Shown piece by piece: positions 44,418 through 53,610 of a stretch of 64,000 nt of DNA. How positions within the stretch are numbered: the stretch's first letter is position 1; every line of letters starts with the position of its first letter. The position numbers and the translations under genes were made by a program. The stretch comes from Aureispira sp963837355 (GTDB lineage: Bacteria > Bacteroidota > Bacteroidia > Chitinophagales > Saprospiraceae). The stretch spans positions 744,001-808,000 of the forward strand of contig CAWIMY010000007.1 in assembly GCA_963837355.1 (NCBI GenBank), read 5' to 3'. The notes under the pieces were generated by a model that had not been told where the DNA came from, made no database searches, and saw only the letters and a list, made by a program, of their open reading frames with translations.

Positions 44418-45504
44418 TAATCGTTTCTGTAACGGTCGTTGTTGTCACTTTAACCACCTTAACTACGCGTTGCGTGTCTGTTGTATTAAGACGTACGGCG
44501 GGTCTTGGTGTTGTTTGGGCAACAGGTTCCTCGGTTGCTTTGGCAGGGCTATCCTCGTCGGGCGTATCTGCGCGCATGCCAAGCGTAGGCGTGTAAATCA
44601 TCGACGGGTTGATGGAGTGGGTGTTTTGTCCAAAACTATAATGAAGGGATACTAAACCCTGTCCAAACCAATCGGTATTGTCAGGAGAGTTTCCCCGCTC
44701 AGAACCTGCGCGATTGCTCGGGTTAGAGGCATATTGCTGAAAACTGCTGTTATAAGTATCGGGATACTCGCCACTAACATCGTCTAAATAATCCGTGCCT
44801 GTATAGCGCAATAACATCTCGCCGTGGATATAGATTCTATCCGTCAAGCGCACCTTGAATCCAAGACCCAATACAACTGCCCAAGTGAACTGGCTGTAGT
44901 CTCTGCCTTCCGTATTGAGATTGGCCAAATTAGTTTCGTAAACATAATCGCGTTCGACAACGCGGGCTGTACTAGCCAATGGATCGTTGGGCGCTAGGTT
45001 GCGAATGGTGTTGTCTTGCCAATAGTAATAGCGGTCGCCGTCTTCGTTGAGCAAATCACCTCTAGGAGTAAAGTGCATCACTCCCAAACCAATCAAGGCA
45101 TAAGGAGAAACAATAGCGCGTTCGCTAAATAGTTTACCATTATCAAAATAAAACACCCCTACCAAACTCCCGTCAACAATGTCGGTTTGTACGTTGAGGG
45201 CACGGTCGTAATCGCCATTGCTCTCATAGCGGCGGTCGCTACCTTTGACTTGACTTTTTAGACCCGTTAGCCGCAAGGCAAACGTGCGCGTAAAATGCCG
45301 CTCAAACGAAAGTCCATAGGTCAAAAAATTGAGCCCATTAAGTGGCTCGTTGAAATGCTGTGGGGTGTCCCAAACGCGTTCGTTGATGTCACCGTGGTAA
45401 TAGCTCAACCCGCCGTGTAAGCCAATTTTCCAGCTGTAGTGGTGTTGTTGTGCTTGTACGAGCGTAGCGGACAGTAACAACGCAAAAAAAAGGATTCTTA
45501 TCAT
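44368..45504 (-). CDS. Outer-membrane beta-barrel, N-terminal half of the split OmpA gene
   Basis: The signal peptide is MIRILFFALLLSATLVQAQ. Barrel-type strands follow (HYSWKIGLHGGLSYYHGDI, NFLTYGLSFERHFTRTFAL, VVLGLGFKVRLTDRIYIHG, GLVSLHYSFGQ). A Thr-rich linker (VVKVVKVTTTTVTETII) leads into the overlap with the OmpA-domain frame, where the last 20 residues (after IIDSS) lose sense. It probably encodes the outer-membrane anchor of the same protein. It is otherwise a normal OM barrel of about 320 residues. Confidence 0.82.
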   Translation of the reverse strand: MIRILFFALLLSATLVQAQQHHYSWKIGLHGGLSYYHGDINERVWDTPQHFNEPLNGLNFLTYGLSFERHFTRTFALRLTGLKSQVKGSDRRYESNGDYDRALNVQTDIVDGSLVGVFYFDNGKLFSERAIVSPYALIGLGVMHFTPRGDLLNEDGDRYYYWQDNTIRNLAPNDPLASTARVVERDYVYETNLANLNTEGRDYSQFTWAVVLGLGFKVRLTDRIYIHGEMLLRYTGTDYLDDVSGEYPDTYNSSFQQYASNPSNRAGSERGNSPDNTDWFGQGLVSLHYSFGQNTHSINPSMIYTPTLGMRADTPDEDSPAKATEEPVAQTTPRPAVRLNTTDTQRVVKVVKVTTTTVTETIIDSSATSRTNNRSQHA

Positions 45505-45696
45505 AATAAGGAAACGTTTAGACCTCCAAAGGGCGACAGAATATTCTATAGAATTGGCAGTTGCAAAAACGACTGCTATAAACTGGGGGGCTCCTTTTGG
45601 AAGAGTGAGTAAATGAATTAGGGTGTGTATGGAACCTTGTTCCGAATAGATACAAAGGGGAAAGGAGTACTACTCTATCCGTAACAAGGGTTTGTG

Positions 45697-46875
45697 TTAT
45701 TTGCTGAAATCCAACCATAAATCAATTTGCGCACTGACACCGATGAAAGGACGAATAAAAACTCGTCGCTCAATACCTGACAATTGGCCAGCCGTATCGG
45801 CATCTTCTAAAAAGGTCGCGCCTAAGTTGAGGTGGACAAAACGGAAAAGTTTGTAACTCCCGCCTATATAAGTTGGCCGTTTGAAGATCGGGCCGCTCAC
45901 CATCATATTATTGGCGCCTTGAAAATCCAAAAGAAAAACTCCAAAGGTCACCGACAAGTTATTCAAAAACTTACCGTTGCCAGGGCGCTGGCTTAATGGA
46001 AAAGCAAACCCTGCAAAGGGAGAGGAGCCCAAGCTCAAATTTTGGGTGGTACCGCTCAAATAAGCGCCGCCAAATCCTGCCTGAATAGCTACGGTGCGTT
46101 TGCCTTTCTCGGTACTATAATTGTCGATGTATTTGCTGTCAATCAATTTATACCAATCCAAATTAAGGTATTGATCCAATTCCATTCCAATCATCGCGCG
46201 GAGTTCATTGAGCAATTTATTGCGGTAAGCAACTTTTGCTTCTGCGTTTTCTTTGTCTTGGAACAAGGCTTTGCCTTTGCCCAAACTGGCCGTTTTGATT
46301 TGCTGCAATTTGAGCTGAATCAAATCCGAAAAGCCATCAAAAGGAATATCGGTGCGGTTGCGGTAGAGGGCAAGACCTTTGTAGACGATTTTGTCAAGGC
46401 TGCGAATAATTTGGCGCTCGTTCTGCTCTAGACTCAGGCTGTTTTTATTAACAGTAATAGCCTGCTCTAAATAAAGCATCAAATAGTTCTTGAGAACGCT
46501 GTCTAAAACCGCCCGCTCTTGGTTGTTGATGTTGGAATAGTATTTAATTTTGAAATCGTATTCTGAGCTGCTTTTGAGCCTGAAATTGATCGGCAATTGA
46601 AAGGTTTTATCGGTAGAGCCCGCCGTGCGCTTCCATTTGTTGGTATACAGGGGCAGCCTATTATCTTTCCCCTTACGGTCAAAAATATCAAGTTCTACAA
46701 TGTCGGTAGTGGCTTTGACTTGCCCTTGAAGCATGATATGGGATTCGGCAGGAAGAGGTTGATTTTCTCCAAAGACAACCTTTTCGTAGTCAAAAGTGAC
46801 CGCTTTATATTGTGCCTGTGCAGAAAAGGAAATTGCGAATAAACCAATCAGTAAAAGAGTGGAAAGTCGTTTCAT
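45697..46875 (-). CDS. Secreted protein, possible OM-associated barrel at C-terminus (392 aa)
   Basis: The ATG at 46875 is chosen because it starts a signal peptide (MKRLSTLLLIGLFAISFSA, then QAQ). Residues ~20-110 look like an Ig-like sheet domain (IMLQGQVKATTDIVELDIF). A helical middle part follows (SLSLEQNERQIIRSLDKIV), and the last ~130 residues are strand-rich with a terminal aromatic pattern (AIQAGFGGAYLSG, LSVTFGVFLLDFQG, GVSAQIDLWLDF), as in OM barrels. I do not recognise the family. It lies upstream of the split OmpA gene in the same direction. Confidence 0.65.
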   Translation of the reverse strand: MKRLSTLLLIGLFAISFSAQAQYKAVTFDYEKVVFGENQPLPAESHIMLQGQVKATTDIVELDIFDRKGKDNRLPLYTNKWKRTAGSTDKTFQLPINFRLKSSSEYDFKIKYYSNINNQERAVLDSVLKNYLMLYLEQAITVNKNSLSLEQNERQIIRSLDKIVYKGLALYRNRTDIPFDGFSDLIQLKLQQIKTASLGKGKALFQDKENAEAKVAYRNKLLNELRAMIGMELDQYLNLDWYKLIDSKYIDNYSTEKGKRTVAIQAGFGGAYLSGTTQNLSLGSSPFAGFAFPLSQRPGNGKFLNNLSVTFGVFLLDFQGANNMMVSGPIFKRPTYIGGSYKLFRFVHLNLGATFLEDADTAGQLSGIERRVFIRPFIGVSAQIDLWLDFSK

Positions 46876-47105
46876 AGTTATACAAATTAAGTAACTGTTA
46901 GTGGGAGGAATAAGCAAAAATGCGGGTTGTATAGAGGAATGCCTAATAAACAGCTATACGTCTTAAAAGTTCCTTAACATGTTCTTTTGCAAGATATAGA
47001 TCAAGGAAAACTACCAATAGAGGTCTGTTTTATTAAACAAGTGTAGGTAGGAAGTTGTATAGTAACAACGTCAGCGTACTAGGCGACTTAAACAAGGTAT
47101 AGAAG

Positions 47106-48047
47106 ATGGATGAATTAAAAGAATATTTAGCCCTACTATTGGAGAATGAATGGTTGCAACGAATAATAGCATTGGCCGTTGCCTTATTGGTATTGTTAAG
47201 TTTGTTGAGTTTTGTCAAGAAGCGTATTCTCAAGCATACAGAGGAACACGACGACCGCTATCGGGTGTTAAAAGTGACGACGATCATTCGTTATGCTTTG
47301 ATTTTGCTGGTGTTTTTATTCGTTTTTAATGATAAATTAGGAAACGTAGGCGTTACCTTAGGTTTTGCCAGTGCAGGAATTGCCTTTGCCTTGCAAGAGG
47401 TGATTATAAGTTTGGCAGGCTGGATCAACATCATCACAAGCCAACAAGTAAAAGTGGGGCAGCGGGTCAAGATAGGCGACATTACAGGCGATATTATTGA
47501 TATTGGCATTCTCAAAACAACACTCATGGAGATTGGCGGTTGGGTAGATGGCGACTTGTACAACGGTCGAATTACTGAGATTTCCAATAATTTTGTCTTC
47601 AGTACCCCCATCCAAAATTACTCGGAGCATTACCCTTTTCTATGGGACGAAATTCAAGTTCCTATTCGAACGGACAGCGATTTTAAAGAGGCGCGCCGCA
47701 CTTTTGTCCAAATCGTCGAGGAAGTTTGCGGAGGTTATGCCGAAGCTTCAAAAGATACTTGGGAAACCTTGCAAGGGCGTTTTATGCTAGAAAATGCCAG
47801 CGTCAAACCTGCAGTCACCCTGCGTTTTGATGAAAACTGGATTACATTTACGTTGCGTTATGTGGTAGATTACGAGCGCCGCCGCAGTACCAAAGATCAA
47901 TTGTATACGCGTATTTTAGAAGAAATTCGATACAACCCCGATATTATTATGATCGCTTCTGTCTCTATGGAAGTCACCAATATTGTACGCGAAGTCAAAA
48001 AAAAGGAAGACAAGAAAGACCAACCAAAAATACCCCCTGAGGCTTAA
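47106..48047 (+). CDS. MscS-family mechanosensitive channel
   Basis: The 313-residue protein has three N-terminal membrane helices (IIALAVALLVLLSLLSFV, IIRYALILLVFLFVF, VTLGFASAGIAFALQEVII). The third is the glycine/alanine-rich pore helix followed by SLAGWINIITSQQVKVGQRV, the MscS beta domain. The cytoplasmic part continues with EISNNFVFSTPIQNYS. It releases small solutes on hypo-osmotic shock, or serves a related role. It overlaps the convergent antiporter gene by 4 bp. Confidence 0.95.
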   Translation: MDELKEYLALLLENEWLQRIIALAVALLVLLSLLSFVKKRILKHTEEHDDRYRVLKVTTIIRYALILLVFLFVFNDKLGNVGVTLGFASAGIAFALQEVIISLAGWINIITSQQVKVGQRVKIGDITGDIIDIGILKTTLMEIGGWVDGDLYNGRITEISNNFVFSTPIQNYSEHYPFLWDEIQVPIRTDSDFKEARRTFVQIVEEVCGGYAEASKDTWETLQGRFMLENASVKPAVTLRFDENWITFTLRYVVDYERRRSTKDQLYTRILEEIRYNPDIIMIASVSMEVTNIVREVKKKEDKKDQPKIPPEA

Positions 48048-49327
48048 AGAGGGATTTCATTTTTTTCTTCTTTGATAGTAGGCGCGGTCCATTTGGTGTA
48101 ACCGACAGCCACGCCGTTGGCATTGTTGAGCGCTTTTTGCTTGCGGCTTTTGTCGTAAACCATAGCGATGGTCATAATAATGCTGGTCGCCATAATGATA
48201 AAGAGCAAAATACCGGGTTCAAAACCTGGGACGGCAATTTCTGGGGGAATGGTCGAGAAGAGTAGAATCGTAATCAAGCCCCGTGGAGCGACAAAAAGCT
48301 GCGGAATAATATCGCGCCCAATGGTCAAGCGCAACAGGACAAACCGAATAACATAAATAGACAGCAAGATTAGAATACTAATAATCGCTACACTTGGGTT
48401 GAGAATAGAGCTGATGGAAATGGTCAAGCCAAAAATAACAAAGAAGAACGTTCGGACGACAAAGGCCGTTTCTATCGTTATGACGTGCAAATCGCCGTAG
48501 ATATGTTCTGCTTTTTCTAACTCCAACCACTGACTCAATCGCCCTCTAAAGAACAATTGCATGTTGCCGATAATTAAGCCAAAAATCAAGATGATAATTA
48601 GAGATGACAAGTGCATTTTCTTACCAATAGCATACAACAAGAGCAAGACAGAAATTAATAGAAAGAGCTTGGCATGACTACTAATGCGCTGAAAAACAAA
48701 TATGAGTAAGTAGCTGGAAATGAAAGAGACAGCAATGGTCAATCCCACATTTCCCATAAAACCCACCAAGCCTGAACCATGTCCTGCCGACTCCACTTGT
48801 GCCGTCAAGAAGTAGAACAACATAATGCCCATAATGTCCGAAAAGGTGCTTTCATAAATGTGAAATTCACGTTTCGTTTCGCTCATCGCCGTCACACTGG
48901 GAATAATAATCGCACTAGAGAGAATGGACAATGGCGTAGCATAAATCCAAGCTTCTTCTTGGCTCATTCCATCCACGTAGTATTCCAAAATGACTGCCGC
49001 CACCCAAGTAGAGAGTAGCAAACCCACCAACGCCACCCCAAAAGCTTTGAGAATGGGCCAGAGTTTTTCGCGTTTGAGTTCCAGCTCTAGCGCGGCCTCC
49101 AACACAATCATAATCAATCCTACAATCCCTAGAATTTCAAGGATGGAGGTGAAGTCAATGTTGTCCAGCTTCAAGGCATCCATTCCCAATTTGAGCCCAA
49201 TTCCCAATAAAATGAGCATCAAGACAGAAGGAATATTGGTTTTCTTAGAGATTTCCCCAAAGAAGAAGGACAAAATAATCACCAAAGAAGCGATGATAAT
49301 AATATTGTAGGAGCTAAAAATTTCCAT
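48044..49327 (-). CDS. Cation:proton antiporter (CPA family)
   Basis: The 427-residue protein has about 12 membrane helices (IIIIASLVIILSFFFGEI, VLMLILLGIGLKLGMDAL, LIMIVLEAALELELK). It fits the Na+/H+ exchanger fold of the CPA superfamily. LSILSSAIIIPSVTAMSE is the discontinuous helix region and VAPRGLITILLFSTIPPEI a late conserved block. It exchanges Na+ or K+ for protons in the inner membrane. There is no C-terminal TrkA-N domain. It stands alone. Confidence 0.92.
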   Translation of the reverse strand: MEIFSSYNIIIIASLVIILSFFFGEISKKTNIPSVLMLILLGIGLKLGMDALKLDNIDFTSILEILGIVGLIMIVLEAALELELKREKLWPILKAFGVALVGLLLSTWVAAVILEYYVDGMSQEEAWIYATPLSILSSAIIIPSVTAMSETKREFHIYESTFSDIMGIMLFYFLTAQVESAGHGSGLVGFMGNVGLTIAVSFISSYLLIFVFQRISSHAKLFLLISVLLLLYAIGKKMHLSSLIIILIFGLIIGNMQLFFRGRLSQWLELEKAEHIYGDLHVITIETAFVVRTFFFVIFGLTISISSILNPSVAIISILILLSIYVIRFVLLRLTIGRDIIPQLFVAPRGLITILLFSTIPPEIAVPGFEPGILLFIIMATSIIMTIAMVYDKSRKQKALNNANGVAVGYTKWTAPTIKEEKNEIPL

Positions 49328-49422
49328 AATAGGAGCTAATAATTAAAGCAGAATAAAAAGGTAACTCGATGGTAGATAAGCGGTAGAGAGGAAATAGACT
49401 CCCTTAGGAAGCCACCAAAAAA

Positions 49423-50163
49423 TTAATGTGAAAACTGACACTGGTATCCCCAACCCTCAATGAGCTGTAATAGCTCACGGCGGTGGTTGCCTTTGCAAAT
49501 CAATACCCGAATTTTGAAAACGGTATCCGCAGAATCATTTTTTATAAGTGTCGGTTTATACCCACTGTCCAAGTAAGGAATACCCATCAAGCGATACAAG
49601 AGTGCTTGGCCATTGATGTGGCTATCTTCGGGTACTGTAATGTTGAGGTCGCAATACTCCTCCATTCGGCTATCGGTCACAATACTAAAGCCACCTTCTT
49701 GTAATTGTTTGTAATTAAAATATTGCATGCCGTCGTTGGTATTGACATAAATCCCTAAGCGGTTCATATGGTTGATGACCCCTTTTGTTGTCCCAACCGT
49801 AAGGCGTTTTCCCGTTCCAAAATCCCGATCAAAGCACAGCAAGCGCCCAATCAGATAATTGCGCAACAGGGGGAAGGTAATGAGGAATAAAAATAAAACG
49901 ACCAAGCCATCCCACAGCGGATTGAGTAGAATAAACAAACTGCCCATAACCACTACAAAAAACAACTCATACAAGAGCAACACTTGTCGCAGTGAATTCA
50001 TCCAGCGATCTTCCGCCTCGAACGTAAGGGATAGACGAGACAACTGCTGTCGTATAAATACCAATAAGATATAAAACAGCACTCCCGCTACCATCATGAG
50101 TAAGAAAAAAGTCCAAGTGACGGGATGTTTTCCCAATAAATTGACAACCCAATAATCATTCAT
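49423..50163 (-). CDS. Membrane protein with MscS-like beta domain (246 aa)
   Basis: Three N-terminal membrane helices (VTWTFFLLMMVAGVLFYILL, LLYELFFVVVMGSLFILL, LVVLFLFLITFPLLRNYLIG) are followed by GTGKRLTVGTTKGVINHMN and IYVNTNDGMQYFNYKQL, which resembles the MscS beta-domain. A small cytosolic domain follows. It lacks the Gly/Ala pore helix, so it may not be a channel. Its start overlaps the upstream ATPase gene by 8 bp, so the two are probably translated together and may form one complex. Confidence 0.6.
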   Translation of the reverse strand: MNDYWVVNLLGKHPVTWTFFLLMMVAGVLFYILLVFIRQQLSRLSLTFEAEDRWMNSLRQVLLLYELFFVVVMGSLFILLNPLWDGLVVLFLFLITFPLLRNYLIGRLLCFDRDFGTGKRLTVGTTKGVINHMNRLGIYVNTNDGMQYFNYKQLQEGGFSIVTDSRMEEYCDLNITVPEDSHINGQALLYRLMGIPYLDSGYKPTLIKNDSADTVFKIRVLICKGNHRRELLQLIEGWGYQCQFSH

Positions 50164-52510
50164 CCAACAACTGTTTTAAATCATTGACAATAGTATTTTC
50201 TATCTCTATATAACCATCCAATTGGCGACGCAAAATGCCCACCGTCAACAAGCGGCGTACCACCGTAGCGTAGCGCAGTTCAAAAGGCTTGGCACCCAAT
50301 AGATGGCGAATTAAGTATTCATTGGCCCGCTTGTGGCGCAACAACAAACCCAAAATAAGCAGCGAATCTTCGTTCAAAAAACTCGGTAAAGTTTTGTACG
50401 CTTCCTTGCGGTGTTGTACCGTATTTTCATCGACATAATAGGTCGCGTGCGCCCAATGCAACAGTGCTTCTCCAATATTGCCCGCTGCATTTTTATAAAT
50501 GCGATTGACTAAGGTATTAAATGCTTTTGGGGTCAATTGCTCGCCTTTGGCATTGACCAATTTTTTTTGGGTGGCACCGTGGCGAATAGCAATGGCTTGT
50601 TGAACAGCGGTACGCGAAAGCAGGTTCAAATTGATTTCTGCCTGAAAAATGCGCTCTGTATGGCTATAATTGCTCAGCTGTTGCCGCGCTTTGGAATTGG
50701 TAGCCACTACAAAAAAGATGCGGTTAGAATAGGCATCAATACAGTCCATTAAGTAGTGAATGTTCTCATAAAAGGCAAATTGGTGAGACCACCACACTTC
50801 TAAATCATCCAGCCAAAGCATCGGCTTACTGTTGATGCTGTATTTGCAGACAAAATCCAACGCCTCTTTTAGGTTGTAACTGGTCTGCATCTTGCGCCCT
50901 TGAATGGTGAGCGGCATATTGGGAACAATACTGTGAAAATTATTAGGAAAAAAGCGCCGCGCTACGATTTCTCCAAAAACTGTCTTGCCTGAAAAGCGAT
51001 TGCCTGTCAGCAAAACCGATCCTCTAAAACCTGCTTTCCAGTTGTCTACCAAGCGCTCAAAACGGTCAAATTCCGCCTCACGGCCTACCATAAAGGATTC
51101 GCCTACATAGCCTTTGGTTAGAAAAATATTGGTGTAATGGCGATTTTCGGGGTCGCCTTGGCGGCTTTGAATACAGCGGGCAATTTTTTCGGAAACGCTT
51201 AGGTTTTTGTTGTTGCGAATCTGCTGCCAGTATTGTTCAACGGCGGCACGTGCGCCAATCAACCAGCGCTGCCCCCGAGCCAACCAACCATTTTCATCGT
51301 TCCAAATACGGCGGTTGAGGCTAGATTGTAAGGAAACCGACAAAAAATGCTGTTGGGTATCAAACAGGCAGGAAACCATTAATTCTTCCTCCACCCGTTT
51401 GTTGATGAGCTGAATCAAATTACTGATGCTTTCGCTCAAAAAGCTCAAATCCTTCTGAAAGGTGTGCAAGGGTTTGACCAAGCTGTTCGCATTTTCAAAA
51501 ATATCTTCGGGCCGCTCTTTTTGCAAGATGTCCAATCGGTTGGTCATATTGAGCAAAATCATGCGCAAGCCCGTGGTGCCTTGGTCGGTAATTTCCCAAA
51601 CTTCGTATAACAAGGGATATATTTCAGATTCAAACCACTCCAAAATATTGTTGCGGGGCTCAAAATGGCGCTGTTGGAGCAAACCGCTTTCGATGGCAAT
51701 AGCGGGATCTATTTTTATACTAAAAGGAGCCAACAAAAAGTCCAAGCGATCTTTGAACTCCGAGATGTAGGTCGTGCTTTTAATTTTGCCCGTTATTTCG
51801 TGGATAGAAGCCAACTTGCGGGCGGCTTTCTGCTCCGAGGTCAAGACCAAATTGATTACTTGGTCGATGGTCTCGTTGTTGGTTTTCAAATCCGTAAAAC
51901 AATGCGAAATGGTATGTGCGACCAGCTCTTCAATTTCTTCGATGACCTGCTGAATAGTCGTCAAGGTCAAGGCATCGCGCCGCAGATGTTCGGTTTGCGC
52001 CACGATGGTGTGGATTTGCTTTTTGTAAATAGGCCAAGGATTGTGCTGGTGCTTCCAGCGCTTGGCACGGCGGCCATCATCGTGGGTCTGTATGCTGCGT
52101 TGGGTTTTTTGTTGCAACTGGTACAACGCCTGCTGCATCATATCCGTTGTCTGTTGCCAAAGCTTTTTTAGCTGTTCTTCCTTTACCAAACCATCGCGGT
52201 ATTGGATCAGCGCTTTTTGTTGTTGAAACAAAGAATCGCGCAAGAGCAGCAAGAACAACTTGGCTTGCTCTGCCCAAATAAAGGTTACTACTTGATATGC
52301 AATGGAATTGGTTTCGTACTTCTCGGGTGGGTTGGTGAGCAACTCTTGATAAGAGGCTTCGCAAAGCTCCGTCGTTTGCCCTGCAATAATAGCAATCGTA
52401 CCCGCTAGCCAGTCCAGTCGCTCCTCAAAATTACAGGTGTCTTGTAGCAACTGCATCCAGTCTTCGCTGACTTTTATAAGGTTATTTTTACTGACGGCCA
52501 AACTATCCAT
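50156..52510 (-). CDS. Large P-loop ATPase of unknown role (784 aa)
   Basis: The first ~480 residues are helical with no known domain. A P-loop domain begins near residue 495 (GSVLLTGNRFSGKTVFGEIV, Walker A), with Walker B near 565 (MLWLDDLEVWW), a sensor-type FFVVATNSKARQQL and a C-terminal winged-helix-like end (RYATVVRRLLTVGILRRQLD). This layout is reminiscent of AAA or STAND-type ATPases. It is coupled by an 8-bp overlap to a membrane protein with an MscS-like domain. A role in membrane stress is inference only. It is soluble, with no signal. Confidence 0.7.
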   Translation of the reverse strand: MDSLAVSKNNLIKVSEDWMQLLQDTCNFEERLDWLAGTIAIIAGQTTELCEASYQELLTNPPEKYETNSIAYQVVTFIWAEQAKLFLLLLRDSLFQQQKALIQYRDGLVKEEQLKKLWQQTTDMMQQALYQLQQKTQRSIQTHDDGRRAKRWKHQHNPWPIYKKQIHTIVAQTEHLRRDALTLTTIQQVIEEIEELVAHTISHCFTDLKTNNETIDQVINLVLTSEQKAARKLASIHEITGKIKSTTYISEFKDRLDFLLAPFSIKIDPAIAIESGLLQQRHFEPRNNILEWFESEIYPLLYEVWEITDQGTTGLRMILLNMTNRLDILQKERPEDIFENANSLVKPLHTFQKDLSFLSESISNLIQLINKRVEEELMVSCLFDTQQHFLSVSLQSSLNRRIWNDENGWLARGQRWLIGARAAVEQYWQQIRNNKNLSVSEKIARCIQSRQGDPENRHYTNIFLTKGYVGESFMVGREAEFDRFERLVDNWKAGFRGSVLLTGNRFSGKTVFGEIVARRFFPNNFHSIVPNMPLTIQGRKMQTSYNLKEALDFVCKYSINSKPMLWLDDLEVWWSHQFAFYENIHYLMDCIDAYSNRIFFVVATNSKARQQLSNYSHTERIFQAEINLNLLSRTAVQQAIAIRHGATQKKLVNAKGEQLTPKAFNTLVNRIYKNAAGNIGEALLHWAHATYYVDENTVQHRKEAYKTLPSFLNEDSLLILGLLLRHKRANEYLIRHLLGAKPFELRYATVVRRLLTVGILRRQLDGYIEIENTIVNDLKQLLDE

Positions 52511-52836
52511 AGTGGGGAAATATAATGAAGAATTGAGTAGAAGGACACAAGGTCTATCGTTAAAGAAAGATCAATTTTGCCCAACAATAGAGTATCTAAC
52601 AACAGTGGCTCTTAATAGTTATCCCTTATCGGAAAAACTATTTGTAAGACAACACGATTATTAGAGCCTTAGAAAAAACAAGTGCTCTACTTGGTCAAGT
52701 ATACGACTTTTTAGCTAATCGCCGACTATCTAACAGGGCATATAAAAAAGTTAGGAGTGGAAAAAAGACACGCTATAAAGCGTATTATTACATACAGTGA
52801 AAGAAAACGCCCTGTTTTTAACAAAAAAGAAAACCT
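52511..52836. other. Divergent promoter region, no gene
   Basis: This 326-bp AT-rich gap separates the left-going ATPase gene from the right-going gene at 52837. No RNA gene, repeat or clear box is seen. Confidence 0.5.
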
Positions 52837-53610
52837 ATGTTATCTCCTATTATAAAAAAAGGAACAGCACTGACCACAGAAGAAATAGAACAACTCTATC
52901 GCTTGCATACCTACTATGCCCTCGATCCTAGCCCCGAAGCAGCACAATATTACATCAAAGAGCGCCACATTGATACAATTAATCCTACCTTTTATTTGTA
53001 CCAAGAAGCAGGAGAAATTATCGCTTATCAAGGGCTCAACTTATTCTATCGACAAACACCTTTTGCTAAGAAACCGTTGCCTATCCTGTACATCAGCTTG
53101 GCCTTTAAAGCGGTCGATGCCGACAATACGATCAAAAATTACGTCCAACAGAGCAATGTGCATTTTTTGAAGCAAGAATTGGGGTATTTTTGGCAGTTGC
53201 ACCCGTTTATTCTTTCTTTTACTACCTTTAACCCTAAAGGAATAGAGCGCCTGCGTCGTGTGATGGGGGACTATTATCCCAATGGAACAACGAGTCCTCC
53301 AAAAACAGTCTACGAATTCGCAAAAAAATATGCACAAGAAGTGTTGAAAAGAGAAGGGAGTAGCCTGACTACGGAATTGGTTTTACAAGGGGGCAAAGAC
53401 CGTTTTATTGACTTGACCGACCAATGGACGACCCATTACCAATCAGCTTCGCCGAGTCTTAATCAATTTTTTATGGCACAAAACATCATTGTGCAACAAG
53501 GAGACCGCTACTTGTTGAGAGAAAATAGCATGGTTGTTTATTTAGGATACTACCATCCTTGGCACTTATTGCAACGAAAATTGGGGTTTAAAAAACGCGC
53601 TAGTGTTTAA
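52837..53610 (+). CDS. Hypothetical cytoplasmic protein, possible acetyltransferase fold (257 aa)
   Basis: The protein has no signal peptide or membrane helix. The middle part (FYLYQEAGEIIAYQGLNLFY, ILYISLAFKAVDAD) has the strand order of a GNAT-like domain, but the acetyl-CoA loop is not evident. The C-terminal part (LVLQGGKDRFIDLTDQW, SMVVYLGYYHPWHLL) is unassigned. It overlaps the convergent subtilase gene by 11 bp. I do not recognise a family. Confidence 0.55.
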   Translation: MLSPIIKKGTALTTEEIEQLYRLHTYYALDPSPEAAQYYIKERHIDTINPTFYLYQEAGEIIAYQGLNLFYRQTPFAKKPLPILYISLAFKAVDADNTIKNYVQQSNVHFLKQELGYFWQLHPFILSFTTFNPKGIERLRRVMGDYYPNGTTSPPKTVYEFAKKYAQEVLKREGSSLTTELVLQGGKDRFIDLTDQWTTHYQSASPSLNQFFMAQNIIVQQGDRYLLRENSMVVYLGYYHPWHLLQRKLGFKKRASV

